From assembly GCA_016748015.1 (NCBI GenBank), contig JAAOMT010000602.1, forward strand, positions 1,119,922-1,183,921: a stretch of 64,000 bases of DNA, written 5' to 3'. Of the stretch, positions 36,886 to 49,329 are shown in pieces. A program made the translations under genes and the position numbers. The stretch comes from Geosiphon pyriformis (Eukaryota > Glomeromycota > Glomeromycetes > Archaeosporales > Geosiphonaceae). Below the pieces are notes generated by a model. It was not told the DNA's origin. It ran no database searches and worked only from the letters and a program-made list of their open reading frames with translations. The stretch's first letter is position 1. Every line of letters starts with the position of its first letter.

Positions 36886-37330
36886 ATACATTTTTAATAA
36901 TCTAAAAAAAGCTGTTTAAGTATTAATTAATTTTGTATATAAGTTAAGTAAGTATTATTGTTTTGAGTTATAGAGATTTAGTCTAAATATAAAACTAATA
37001 TGAAAAAATATGAGTTGATTAATAACAATAGAGTAATGTTTGATGTATTTTATTCTTTAATGTTGAATTTATTAGATGGAATAATTAGACAAAATAATTA
37101 AACTAATTAATATTAATAAGTTATTTGGTATTAATTTTGGTTTTCATAAATTTTATTTGTTTTTTTCAGATTTGAATAGTAAAGTTGCTATTTACATAAA
37201 TTATAGTGCTGTTTTAATTAGTCTAAATAATTGGTCATATGTAAAAAGAGCATAAATTATATTTAACTAGAATTCTTAGTTTTAGTTTTATATATTAAAT
37301 AATAATTAAACTGTATTTATTAAGCTTAAT
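36886..37330 (+). repeat. LINE 3' end fragment
   Basis: Ends of ORF2 are readable at about 37090-37205 (GINFGFHKFYLFFSDLNSKVAIYI, counterpart of GFHKFCLFFLGIGD at 6630-6680), then the common 3' block (AGTCTAAATAATTGGTCATATGTAAAAAGAGCATAA) ending near TTATTAAGC and an A-rich tail. Strongly decayed. Confidence 0.6.
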
Positions 37331-38429
37331 AATAATAAAAATTATTATTAATAAAAAATTAATTATTAATTAATATAAAATTATTTTTATAATTATTATT
37401 GTTTCAAAATTATTAAATTCTAATTAATATTTTAAAATTAATTAGTTATTAATTTTAAGTTTAAAACCATTTTTTTTTATGTTTTTATTTATTTCAAAAT
37501 TTTTTTTCTTTTTATATTATTAAGTAATTTATAATCAAGATTTTTTGTAAAAAATTTAACTTTTATTGCAAAATAACTGCACAAATAATTGGTTATTTTA
37601 TAATAGATTTATTAATATAAATAATTTAAAATATAAAAATATTTTGGAAAAAAATTAATTTATTAAAGATTTATTAATTTTAACAATAATAAATTAACAA
37701 CAAAATATTATTAACAATATTAAAAAAACCAGAATTTTTAATAATAATACTTAATAAAAATTAAACTTAATATTAAAGTAATTGATTTTTTTAATATTAA
37801 ATATAAATTGTTTTAATTTAGTATTTTGATTTTCTTATAATTTCTAAATTTATAAACAAATTATAATTAATTTATATTTATATAATAAAAATATTACATA
37901 AAAAGTTGTTTATAATAATTAAAAAATAATTATAAAATAAATTATTTTAGTATTTTATCTATTTAATATAATAAGATAAAAATATTAAATTACAGTTTTG
38001 TTTATAATATAAATTTGATTACTTATTAAAATTTATTAAATAAGTATTTTTTATTTTAGCAATTTATAATTAATGTAAATTTAAATACTTTTTTGTTGTT
38101 TTAATTTTTAATAATATGTATTAACAATAATAATTTATATGTAAAACTTTTTATTTAAAAATTAAATTAATAAAATCTTGTTAATTTATAATAATATAAA
38201 ATTTATAAAGTTAAAATTAATCAATTTTGTTTATAAATTATAATAAATTACAAAAAACATATTTAATTATTTAATTTTAAAGTTTAAGATTATATTAAAA
38301 AATTTTTTTATTATATATTAATGTTTTATATTTATTAATATTTGTGGTTTTTTTATTATTTTATTAAATAATATAATACAAATACTTATTATTATAAAAA
38401 ATTATGTTGTAAGTTTTGGTTTAAAAACA
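37331..38429. other. Very AT-rich stretch without a gene
   Basis: Nearly pure A and T with no open frame of note. Probably fossil transposon sequence; no block could be matched with confidence. Confidence 0.45.
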
Positions 38430-38565
38430 TATTTTTTGTTTTTTTTTAAATTAAAGTATAAAAATTTTAATTAACTTGAATAATTAATTATATGTAAAAA
38501 ACATCAATTATATTTAATTTTAAATACTAAATTGTTATATTATATTAAATAATAATTAAATTTTA
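38430..38565 (+). repeat. LINE 3' UTR fragment, tail-to-tail with the next LINE
   Basis: ACTTGAATAATTAATTATATGTAAAAAACATCAATTATATTTAA then ...TTTTACTTA is a decayed plus-strand LINE 3' block. It abuts the A-rich tail of the minus-strand LINE that starts at 38566. Confidence 0.5.
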
Positions 38566-38707
38566 CTTATTTTTTTTTAATGTTTAATAAGTAAGATCCA
38601 AATATTATCTAGCATAATATATCAAACTAAGTAATCTAAACTAGACACAAATCATGCACTTTCTACATGTAACCAGTTACTCAGATCAATCAAAGCAATA
38701 CTACAAA

Positions 38708-41700
38708 TCTATTTTAACAAACATTATATTATTAATACCAGAAAAAAACAACAGGGCTTACAAAAGCCAAAGTTAATACTAAGTGTTTTAGCAATTCCAA
38801 ACAATTTAACAATTTCAACAGAAAACAAAAAAGACAAATTATGGACCTCAAGCAACAATAAATTATCACACAAGATCAAGTCTCTTTTTTTCATAAATAC
38901 CTTATACTTGGCCTAAACCAATTATATATCAGTATGATAAACTGCCATCAGGTTCTGAACAAATCTTATAATACTTTCACTAGCAATCTCAATATTATTA
39001 TAAATGGAGAAAGCTTTTACAAACCAATTTTTGAACAAAAAACTCTTATACAAAGTGGCATAAATAACATTATCAGAAGCATACATAAAAAGCATCTGCA
39101 AAACCCAAGATAAGACCAAATTCAGATCTGATAAAATATCTTACTAAACCAAATAAAATTTAAATAGGTCTTCACAAATCCCAGCATTAAATATGTACAC
39201 AAAAAAATAATCGGAATCTTTCACATTTTCACAATAAAAACACAAAACATTAGGATATTTCTTATTATAAAGATGTTTTCAAATAGCAACTGGCAGATGA
39301 TAGTACAAAGCTTTCATAAAATACAAATGCAAACCAGTTATAAACTTACTTATGTAATTAGCAACCATGTGTAAATCAAGATACCAGACTAAAGCAGTAT
39401 GAATCCAATTTACATTACCAGCCATGTTTTTGTTAATAATATTAGAGCCAAGTCCAATCTCTCAACATGTATAATAAACAGCCCTAAAAATCTCATAAGC
39501 AAAATAATAAATGTTTCCAAACATTGCCATCTCACCAGTTCTAATAAACCTAATCTTGATTAGAACAGAAGGCACAAAATCTGAACCAATAGCCAAACCA
39601 GCCAGTTTATCAGCATGCTTATTACCCAAAACACTTGAATATTCTTTAATCTTATACCAAAAAACATTGAGTCTCTTATTTCTAATAAACAATACTATAC
39701 TATGTTATTCTATCCAACAACAATTATGAAAGTCTAACAAAGCCAAAACTGAGTCAGCAGCACAAATATCCAAAGCAGTTTGACTGTCCAAATACACTGC
39801 AACAGAACTGCCAAAAAGAACACACTCCAAAGCCAAAACAATTGTCTGTAATTTCACTATTATAGAAGACACCAACTTATTAACTCCAATGCTAATACCC
39901 AAATTCAAATTAGAGAAATATGTGGCTGTGCCATATTTTATTTTATGTGTACTTAAATTTCTCAAGAATTTATCTGTATAAACACTAATGACATTTAGAC
40001 CAGTAGTAGAAAAACATTGCTTCAACTTAGAAACACTACCAAAATCACAAATATCTAAAAACTGGGAGCCAACAGCAAGTAAACCAATAAAAAGTAAGAA
40101 CCCGACCAAAAAATTACATGCTAAAATAAACTAACAAGGGATTGGGCCTCTTGAATCAAGTTTTTTCCAATGATGAAAGCTCTTCCAATCAAAGATTAAA
40201 CCCTTTTTATTGTACAACTGGTCAATAAAAGTGACCCCAAATTTTTTGAGTGAATGTAACACATTATAAAACATAGAATTTCTCAGAACAAAAGACATCA
40301 GAGTGCCACCAGAAAAATAAAAAATAGACAGAAAAAAATTGTTAAAAGACATATCACAATCCAAAAACAGTCTAACTATATCAGCCAAAAAATTATCAGC
40401 CAGACTAACATGTAACTTCACAGAGTAACACAAAGGGTAAATGGGTAACCAACTCAAAACCTGCAGCTTCAAAGACCTATGACTAAACAAATAACTAATA
40501 AGTCCATCAGCATTTAAAAAACTCAACACAGAAACCACCTTGCACTTAATCTGCAACTGCTTAAATGACTTTAAGTCATACAATAAAGAATAGTAAAGAG
40601 CCTCATTGGGAAAATCCTTCAGCAGACTAGCATTTAACTTTAAATCTTTTTTAATCAACATATCTCACTTAATACACACATTCTTAAAAATGAAACTAAA
40701 CTGAGTTTTGTAACTGACTATTGGTTGCAACACAGCCAAGACCAAATAAAAAAATTGTTTATCTTAAATAGTTTTTTTCAAAACCAAATTGTCAAAAAAC
40801 CTGATATCTAAGTAAGCTTTTATCAAACTAGATTTGAACAAATCCTCAAAAGACAAAAAAATGCTAAAATATCTATAATACTTTTTCTTATAAGTAACAG
40901 AAATTGGCAAACTACTTATCAACAATAAAGCATTCTTAATCTTTTAATTGATAGAGATAGCAACCATTTTCTTATTATTAATTGAAATATTATTAATCTT
41001 GAAAAGCTGTTTGCAATATCCAAAATATACTAAGTAGTTGTCTAACTGCTTCTAATCCAAATTGTGTCATCAATAAAGACACTAGCTACAAAAAATAAAG
41101 TCATTCCATTTTGAATCTTCAGTCTGCCTGTTTTGGCAATAAATTTAGTATCAATATAATAGTTGTACAAGCTTTCTTATCATTTAATCTTACACAATAA
41201 GAGATCATAAAAAATTCTTTAGAGTAAAAGAAAGAAACCTTGCTCTGGTCCAGACCATTATGTATATAGTATTCCTCTGTTAAATCATAATCAGTCAAAT
41301 CCAGTTAATTCTATTGTTATGAATGTCCTCAAAAAATCAGATAAACTGCTCACATATCTTGATCTGAACCAAACTATTTCTTAAATGTTGTCATCCTACT
41401 GAATTATAAGTTTTCTGCATATTCTGCAAGATTAACTAGAGTTTTCAGCTTTTTTTCAAAGTATTTTTAACCACTAAACCAACAACAAAGATAGGAGACT
41501 GGGTCATAATTCTTTTCAGCACAGAGAAATTGTTACCACAGAGAATGTTAAATTTACTACAAACCAGAGAAATTCTATTGGAAAACAACTTAGAAAAAAC
41601 TTTGCAAGTGGTCTCAATTAACATGATCAGTTTAGTATTAGTCAAAACACTTTTTTATTCATATAGTTTAGGAATTATTAACACCCAAGCTTCTTTCCAT

Positions 41701-43370
41701 AGGTGAGAAACAGACTTATATACCAAACACAGATTTAAGATATCTAAAAGCATAACAAGCACCAAATCATTATCATGCTTCTACAATTCATTCATGATAC
41801 CAAACAAACCAGCAGTCTTTTTATTGGGTAGATTTTTGATTACATACACCAAGTCAACAAAACTAACAGGAACTATGACCTTAGAGAAAGCATTATTTTT
41901 GACATAAGACAATAGTAAATATTGATATTGTTACAAATTAGAAACACAATTCAACACAATTTTTTTCATTATTTAGCCTTTTATAATTACATTAACTTTG
42001 AATTTAATCTTACCAAAATTCAGAACCAATTTATCATTAAAAACCAAATGATTTAACACTATCTTTCAGAAAAAACATTTCAATACACTCCTAATTGTGT
42101 GGTTTTTATTAACCACAAAACTCTTTATCTGTTTCTCAATAGCAGACCTAATGCTTGACTTCTCTGCTCTCAACAATTTAGCAAGTTTGGAGACATGATA
42201 AGACTTTCTCACATTAAAGAAAGCAGAATACATATGATCATAATTTACATCAGAGTCCACAAGATCTTGAATAATTAAAGCCTTAATACTGTCTAAAAAA
42301 ACCCAGCAATTTATAAAAAAAATGAATTTGACAACATCTTTCTCATGAGAGGTCTTAACAATTTTCAAAACCAAAAGTTCTAGTTTATAAAATCTAGAAG
42401 ATTTTTTGGTAAAAACATTATCAAAATCCCTAAACCATTTTTTCTTGAATATCTTATTAGCCAAAAGAGTTATTATTTTGCAAACAATATTCTATATTGC
42501 ATCCAGATCTAAGAACTTTTTAGAAGTAGAAAACTCATTAGAAAACATCATAGTATTGGCTGTCATAGTATTTTTAAAATTGTTCTATTTTGCCTTATCA
42601 GTATCTTTAAAATCAAACTTCTAATGATCTCTATTTGCTTGCTTGTAAAGAAAGTTTAACTGCATATCCAATAATCCACCCAAACTCACTGATACAGAAA
42701 CAGTCCAATGATTAGTGTTAAAGTATTTACTAACATTCATAATATCACAATTCACTACTGTGTTAACCAAATTCAAAGAAATGAACACATAATCAATTGT
42801 TTTTTCAGCACTTCTCAAATTTTTCTATATAAGACTTTTCACAATTGAACTTCTCAATAAAAAATTAATCAACTCTAAATTAAAGCACTTCTTAAAGCTA
42901 GCATATTTGCATAAATTGTCTTTATTGAAGTTATTGTTCAAGACAACAAAAAAAAATTCACTCACAGCTTTTGCAATTAAAAAATTAATATTATTAGTCT
43001 GAAAAAAATACACAGCCAGTATTGCATCAGCATATAGTCCCAGAATTGAAACAGACAGTTTATTTCTGAATAGCAACTTGATAGAAAAAAAATGACCAGG
43101 AACTTTAAAAACTTTATACACATACTTGGCCAAAACAATATTCATAATAATTGCAATGCCAGAATTCAAGTAATCAGAGTACAAACCAGAAACAAACACC
43201 CAAATACCACTAAACTTATCAGCAATCTAAGGATGAACTTTTCCTTTCAGCTTTGTTTTAATAATAATCAAGATCAAATTATTCATGTTCTTGTGTTAAC
43301 AAACAATATCTTTTTGTTTTACAAGATTGTTTATACTTCAAGCATTGTATGTAGCAATCTTCTAAATTAA
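38708..43370 (-). pseudogene. LINE L3 ORF2: endonuclease, RT, RNase H
   Basis: AP-endonuclease at about 43370-42620: SVSILGLYADAILAVYF, then NNNFNKDN where GGDFNxD is usual, and TIDYVFIS...NTNHWTVSV where the catalytic SDH-like motif has become TNH. RT at about 41700-40700: NTKLIMLIETTCKVFSKL, NFSVLKRIMTQSPI and FIDDTI (about 41075). Connection region 40661-40131. RNase H at 40050-39550: SVYTDKFL, LQTIVLALE, YLDSQTALD and GNKHAD. The C-terminal Cys region is decayed. Frame is broken in many places; several active-site changes are Gly to Asn or Asp to Asn. Confidence 0.85.
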
Positions 43371-43375
43371 ATCAC

Positions 43376-45310
43376 TTATTGAGATGAAGAAAAAACCAAA
43401 AAACTCAAGCCAACACACAACTGATCTAACTTCACTAGAACTAAACCAATAGAGGCCTTAAGAGCCACTAATTTAGACTTCAAACACTCCACTTTAGTAG
43501 TTAAAACTTTTAAGCTACTTGGATCCAATATTGAAACATCAGAAAAAACAGAAAAAACAGAAGAAAAAAATAGAAGCAATAACTCAGAACAATTCACAAT
43601 TATATTCAAACTCAAATTCAAACTGGTAATAATTGAGGTATCCAACACTTGAGAGAAAAAGAGTAAAGCCAATGGCACTAATTCTATGTTGCTGAGTTTG
43701 TACACAATGCCAGAGACTTGATTAGTCAAGAGCTCTAAGGAGCATTTCAGAGAGACCAAATAAGTGTTCAAAGATAAGTCATCAGATGAAATAAGAGAAA
43801 AACTATCATCTAAATCTGAAGCACCAGAAAAAAAAGAACCAAAACCAGAACTGAAATAAAGACCACCAGAAAAACCAGCAAGCAAGACCACTTAGGCCCA
43901 AAATTTGCTACCAAAGGCAGTAAAACAAAAAATTGAAACACTTTTCTTTTTATACAACTTGGCAAGCTGGAGACAGATTTCTTTAAAAGCAACTCTTTTA
44001 TAAGATTTTTTTGAAAATAACAGAACAAAAACACCCAAAAAATTACACTCAAGAGCTGAATAATCAAAATGCCCACACTTTTCACAATAAACCAAATCCA
44101 TCCTAACCCAAAAGAACTTTACTCTGCCAAAAATTGGCTTTATGCAAAAAGCAGATTCCAATTTTTTATCAAAGTCAAAGCCAACTATAGCACAGCAAAT
44201 CTTATTGCCAGTTTTCAAAAATCAATTTATAATGCACATTTTTCTATTAGCTCCTTTTAAAAAAGTTCCAAGATTGTGAACAGTTGTTTTTATAGCAAGG
44301 TAAATAAAAGTGCTCTAAATCAATTTCTTAACATCTAGATATCACAATTTTTCACAATTTTGGTTATATGCACTGAATCTTTTCCAATTAAGAATAATTA
44401 CCTGGCTACCAATTGATCTGCCTGACTCAATTTAGCAAATTTCACCAAAGTTTTCTGTTACAGTTTAATAAGTTGTAATTAAATTAATACTGCTTTACCA
44501 AACTCAGACAAAGCAGTAACAATCATTTTTTTTGGCATATCCATGAAAATTTTTATTATTATTATGGCTTAATTTGAATGAATTCCTTGTTTTTTAATAT
44601 TGGCATTTATGTTAATTCTCTTTTTTCTGGCCAATAAAGTGGCTCTTTTTATGATTTTCTCTAAAGTAAAGATAGATTAGATGATCCTTTCAAATTTTAA
44701 GAAGGTAGTGGTCCTCCCAAAACCATTAACTGATGAGAATAATTTTCTAACAACTTGAGTTTTTGCCATAACAAATTTCTTTTTTACAACACTAACATTA
44801 ATATCAAGAACAAAAGATTTTTTGATAAACACTTTAACTTAAGTTTTGATAATTTTCAGATCAACTCATTTTTTGTCGAAAAATATCTTAAAAGAAAAAA
44901 AAAAGTCTATTATCTTTATCTATACTATAATTGATTAAGCTAAGAAAGGAATTACAAACCAGATCAGTATTAATTTTTTTAACTTTAGGAGTATTTGCCA
45001 TCAAATTATAAAGAGAACTATTGTCAACACTAAATATAATATTATCATCTTTATTATTACCAAATATACTGTTTATATTTAAATATATACCATCACTAGA
45101 ACTTAATTTGGTTAAGAAAATATTTCTTTTGTTTTTAGAATACTTGATATTATCAACTAAAATCTTTTTCTTTTGGAAAAAAAAACTCTCAACAGGACCA
45201 TAAAAAATCTCTTTAGGTGACTTTTTTTTAGACATAATACTGTTAGAAGCAGCAGCCAGATTTACCACAAAAGAATTATTTGATTGAAAAATGTTTACAA
45301 GAAATAGCAA
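43376..45310 (-). pseudogene. LINE L3 ORF1
   Basis: N-terminal part at 45310-44888 (SIMSKKKSPKEIFYGPVESFFFQKKK, then acidic repeats), a poorly readable central domain (44880-44230), the zinc knuckle at about 44120-44020 (YCEKCGHFDYSALEC, CCHC-like), then LAKLYKKKSVSIF and a Ser-rich and coiled-coil-like C-terminus (43891-43376, TTKVECLKSKLVALKASIG). Probably an RNA-binding nucleocapsid-like protein of the LINE. Broken by stops and frameshifts. Confidence 0.7.
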
Positions 45311-45340
45311 GAAAAAATAAAAACTTTTTTTTTGAAAATT

Positions 45341-45727
45341 TTGTTTTTTGAGGAATTTAAAAAGTAAGAAAGAAAGAAGTTTTATATTAAAAACAAATTT
45401 AATGTTAAAATAAAATTTGAATTTTTTTTTATAATTAATAAAACCAACTTTTTTTTAAAAATTGTATTTTAAATAATAATATGTTTAATAAAATGAGTTT
45501 TATTATAAAAAAAATTAATTTTAAATGTTTAATACTTTTTAAAAATTGTTTAATTTTAAAAAATTAAAATAATTAAGTAAATTTGTCTTTAAAATTAAAA
45601 TTTTAAATTATATTATATGTTAAATAAATAATTTAAGATTGTTTTTTCTGTATATAAAAGCTTAGTATAAGTTTAATTTAACTTAAATTGGCCAATTATA
45701 TATAAAAAATACATAATTCAAATATAT
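45341..45727 (+). repeat. AT-rich flank and LINE 3' tail interrupted by element B
   Basis: AT-rich to about 45640, then a decayed LINE 3' block (ACTTAAATTGGCCAATTATATATAAAAAATACATAATTCAAATAT, 45684-45727) that continues at 55238 (ATATAGTTAATATTACAGCATAAC) on the other side of element B. Removing B and one ATAT rejoins it. Confidence 0.55.
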
Positions 45728-47284
45728 TGTTACGAGTTGGAATAACAAGTTAACGGATAGCAAGGGAGAACAGTATTGTATGGTGATAGAAATAAACAAA
45801 GAGGGAATTACAATAAGAGAGCAAATTGAATGAGTAAGGATTCAATGTGTGTAATCAGTCTCATAAAAATAACAGTTGCTAATCTTTTCTTAAATCTGAA
45901 GGTAAAGAAATAGTCTGTGATTGTCAACAAGATAACACTGCTGCTATTATTCTATGTCTCAACTTGGCAATTCTTAGAATCAATAACAGGTATTGTTGTG
46001 CTTTTTAATCATTTCTTTATTCAATAAATTACAAGAGCAAGCCAATTGCTTCTCAGGCTAATTCTAACAAATACAAATCAAGAAGGGGAAAAGATAAGGT
46101 ATGTGAATGCCAACAAGTAGATACTTGAAGATAAGGAAAGGGAAATAAGTGATATGAAAGGAAGTAATTGATATTGTTTTATTTCGTTACTTTGATCATG
46201 TCTTTCTACAGCTAAGGGAATCATCACTTATATAGCTATCTAAAGTGGTCAATGATGTTATGGGATGGTTTTCTTGTTATATTTAATTGCTGATATCCCA
46301 TTTTAATTGCAATCAGTCTTTCGTGAGTTCCTCAATTCTATTTGTGTGATAATGTCACTGTTATACTGAAGGCTTTTTTTTTAATGTTGCGATGTAAGTT
46401 ATTCTTCAATTCCTGATTGTTGTGTGTATTTATGTACTCCTTCTCAGAGGCTGAACTGAAATCTACCCACTGTCTGGGGTCTTCTCTGAGGCTATTCTTG
46501 CAATTGCCTGATGTGTTTCTCTAATTTAGAAACACAGAATGTTAATGGTCTTTAGCGTTTTTTCTAATTCTTACAATAAAGCTTTTATCAATTAGTAACA
46601 ACATGAATAATCTTGATCAAAGATTATTCTTCCAAGAGATTCAGTTGATGAATAATAGTTTTATTCAATAAATAATACAAGTAAGTTTCTTAATACTTTG
46701 GGTTGTGATAATTCAGTTTTAAATATTCTTTTTTCATTTCTTTTTGATTTAAAGGTTTCTTGAGATATTTAATTTGGAAGTATGATTTAAAGTGAAGTTT
46801 GTTGGATAAAATTGGATCTATTGCTTGATAAGTTATGATTTTTATTACTTGATTTTTTTTCCCAATATTAAAACTACTGTATATATACATGTTTGTAGTT
46901 CTATGAGAAAACACATTGTAATACTTTCTTTTTGATATTTCAGCTTGGTGTTTGCTGCTATTACCAGTTGGTATTGGCTGCTATTGTAAACTGGTGCTTG
47001 CCACTATCGCGAGATGGTATTTGCTACTATGTTAATCATTATCTTTCTAAGATTATTACTGCACTATATTATGATTGAATAGTTTGTATTATTTTTATGA
47101 TTCTTTTTGCTAAATTCTTAAACCGTAACAATGATCAGGTTAATGATTAGGTCAATGATCAGGTCAACAGTTAGGTCATTAATCAGGTCAATGATCACTA
47201 TCTAAAAATAGGGTGGCTAATTATATGACATCAGTGGTTAATACATGTGATAACTAATAAAAACTATGGGTTTCAATCATAACA
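45728..47284 (-). repeat. Element B 3' LTR, interrupted by solo LTR C
   Basis: Segments 45728-46255 and 47131-47284 together match the 5' LTR. In LTR sense it has about six 12-bp units (GATCAGGTCAAT-like, 47205-47131) just upstream of CTATATAAG (46235-46226). Ends TGTTACGAG and ATAACA. Confidence 0.88.
46256..47130 (-). repeat. Solo LTR, family C (copy 2), inside the element B 3' LTR
   Basis: 875 bp, TGTTAT...CCGTAACA, flanked by ATGA at 46252-46255 and 47131-47134. Homologous to 33125-33888. Contains about four units of TGGTRTTTGCTGCTATT (46940-47030) and a TATATATA tract (46880-46888). The open frame inside it (46690-46914) is not a gene. Confidence 0.88.
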
Positions 47285-47910
47285 TCATTTTCTCTAAAGA
47301 GATTGAGCTCCGGCAAAATCAAGCTATTTATAGGATAGTCTATGTGAAGAATTTTGTCTAACTCAAAACTAACTAGTTTGTTGAAGTCTTTTGTGGATAA
47401 GATATATAATACTTAAGGTGAAATAAGTTTTGTATCCAAGAGACCAAATCTTTGTATAAGAATTCTGGCTTTTTTAGCAATGATCAAAACTCTTGGGACA
47501 TCTAATCGTATAATGCCCAAAATTTCCACTTGTATTTCTGAAGTTGTTTTCTTCATGAGCTTCATGTCTTCTATGATTTCATCAAGATGACCATAGAGTT
47601 CTAGTTGTCTTCCATATGACAAGTTTTTGTCTATGGACAAGATTTTTTGTATCGTTTTTCCAATTGTGCTGGAAGGTGAAAGTATCACTGCTGTTATGCT
47701 TTCCAGCAGATATTTATCCAATTTGCCACCAATTCTTTCCCTTCTGGTAGTTGTTTTCTTTGGTCTGATAACAGTGTGAGTTCCACTGTTGTCTGTTATG
47801 GTGGTTTGTTTTCCGATAGTCAGAGTAGCATTTGGATAGTTCTTAATTCAGTACTCATGGAGAGTATAGAAAGCATTTTGAATGTTTTGATCTAGGAAAT
47901 AATTGTTCAT
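47254..47910 (-). pseudogene. Post-integrase ORF3 of element B, unknown function
   Basis: About 218 codons from ATG at 47910 to TAG at 47254-47256, so the last 31 bp lie in the 3' LTR. Two stops interrupt it: TGA at 47848-47850 (Trp expected) and TAA near 47414 (CAA, Gln in the decayed copy). Features: NATLTIGKQTTITD, a basic block RPKKTTTRRERIGGKL, helical YGRQLELYGHLDEIIEDMK, ARILIQRFGLLDTKLI, STKDFNKLVSFELDKI and LPELNLFRE at the end. It aligns in order with ORF3 of family A, though the two families differ greatly elsewhere. No signal peptide or membrane segment. No known family recognised. Confidence 0.75.
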
Positions 47911-47954
47911 ATCAATTAAAGATACCTCTGTTTTGGGAATAGTGCATTTATTTA

Positions 47955-49300
47955 TATCTGATTTTTGTTGATCATTTGGGTCGGTATTACCACAACAGGT
48001 AACCAATCAGGTCGTTTGTAATATTTCTTGAGTTGCATGCCATGAACAGAGTGATCACTGAATATTGTTTCATATTAATCTTGTAGGATATATGAACCAT
48101 TGTTCAAAACTTTGTTGACTATAAAAGGTTCTTTCCAGTGGCTGGAGAATTTATCACCATAGACATTGTTTCTGTCTGAATGGTATTCCAAAACTAAGTC
48201 ACCAACACTTAAAGAAAGTGTTTTATAGGTCTTTTTCTTTTTGAGCTTCTCTTGGAACTGTTTTATCTTTTTAAAGGCAATTATCCATGCTTTTATCAAT
48301 GAGTCAAGAATGGTACCAAGTCTTCTTTGCAAAATGTTCTTGTAATCTCCTATTGTTATTTCTTTAAAAGGTATTGTTTCTATATCTATTTCTATTGGTA
48401 GAGTTGCCATTCGTCCATAAAGCAGATAAAAGGGTTCATAACTTGTTATGTCATGATTTACAGTTCTGTAGGTGAATAAAGCTGAAGGCAATACTTTGTT
48501 TCATAGATTGGTTTCTTCACTGGTTTTGGCTAGAGTTTCACATAGTGTTCTATTGAAATGTTCTACTAGGCCATTTGTTTGGGGGTGATAAGAGGAAGAG
48601 AGTTTATGACGTATTCCCATTTTTCTGCAAAGTTCTTCAACCAGTGTACTGAAAAAAGCTCTTCCTTTATCAGATAAAAGTTCTTTGGAGCAGCCATAGT
48701 AACAGATAATATCTTTATAAATGAAATTGGCAATTGAGACTGCTGTTTGATCTGGGGTGGCTCTTGCTTCTACCCACTTTGTAAGATAGTTGGTAGTTGT
48801 AATAATATATCTGTTGCCATTAGAAGTTACTGTTAAAGATCCAACAACATCTATACCAATTCTGTCAAATGGTTGACCAACAGATATTGGATAGATATCT
48901 TCCTTGCGATTGGGTTTTCCTTTTCTTTGGCAGATATCACAGGTTTTGATGTATTCAGCAATGTCTTTTCCCAAGATAGACCAATAATAACAAGCTAAAG
49001 TTTTTTGAATCGTTTTTGTTTTTCCAAAGTGTCCTGCTAATGGATCAGTGTGCATATTGTAGATCACAATTTCTCTTTCTTCAAATCTGATGACTCTCTG
49101 GGGGCGGTCAGAATCTTTTCTATTTCTTTTATATAACTGGTTCTGGCGAATTAAATAGAAATTTGATTGTTTGCGCAAATGTTCTCTTTGCTGTTGAGTA
49201 TAGTCTGGTGGGTATTGTCCTTTACCCAAAAATTCTATTAAGGCAGAGTAGTTGTCCAAGTCCATTATTGTGTTTGTTTGTGGGGGAGTTACAAATAATT
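47955..49300 (-). pseudogene. Element B integrase
   Basis: Zinc-binding HHCC region HTDPLAGHFGKTK...CDICQRKGK (about 49055-48920), core Asp in GIDVVG, Asp in LLSDKG, Glu in NGLVEHFNRTL, spaced as in D,D-35-E enzymes and all kept. C-terminal GPY/F-like module near WKEPFIVNKVLNNGSYILQD (48130-48075), ending near 47955. It is in another frame from RNase H because of about one extra base in CAAACCAAACC (49290-49305), where the decayed copy has one base fewer; either a mutation or an assembly error. One stop near 48498. Close to intact otherwise. Confidence 0.88.
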
Positions 49301-49329
49301 AAGTTGGTTTGGTTTGAGAGGGTTTTACT

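Larger units (their letters stand above)
38566..45340 (-). mobile_element. Near full-length LINE (L3), minus strand, 6.8 kb
   Basis: The longest LINE in the window: ORF1 (about 45310-43376), ORF2 (about 43370-38708) and the common 3' UTR (38707-38566, GACCAG-type block reversed as CATGTAACCAGTTACTC). Endonuclease, RT and RNase H follow in the usual order for LINEs of the I/Jockey/Tad type (assignment by layout, not by phylogeny). Numerous stops and catalytic-residue losses make it inactive. Confidence 0.85.

Noticed and set aside
46690-46914. Minus-strand open frame inside solo LTR C
   Set aside because: It lies wholly within an LTR and is not conserved in the copy at 33125-33888.
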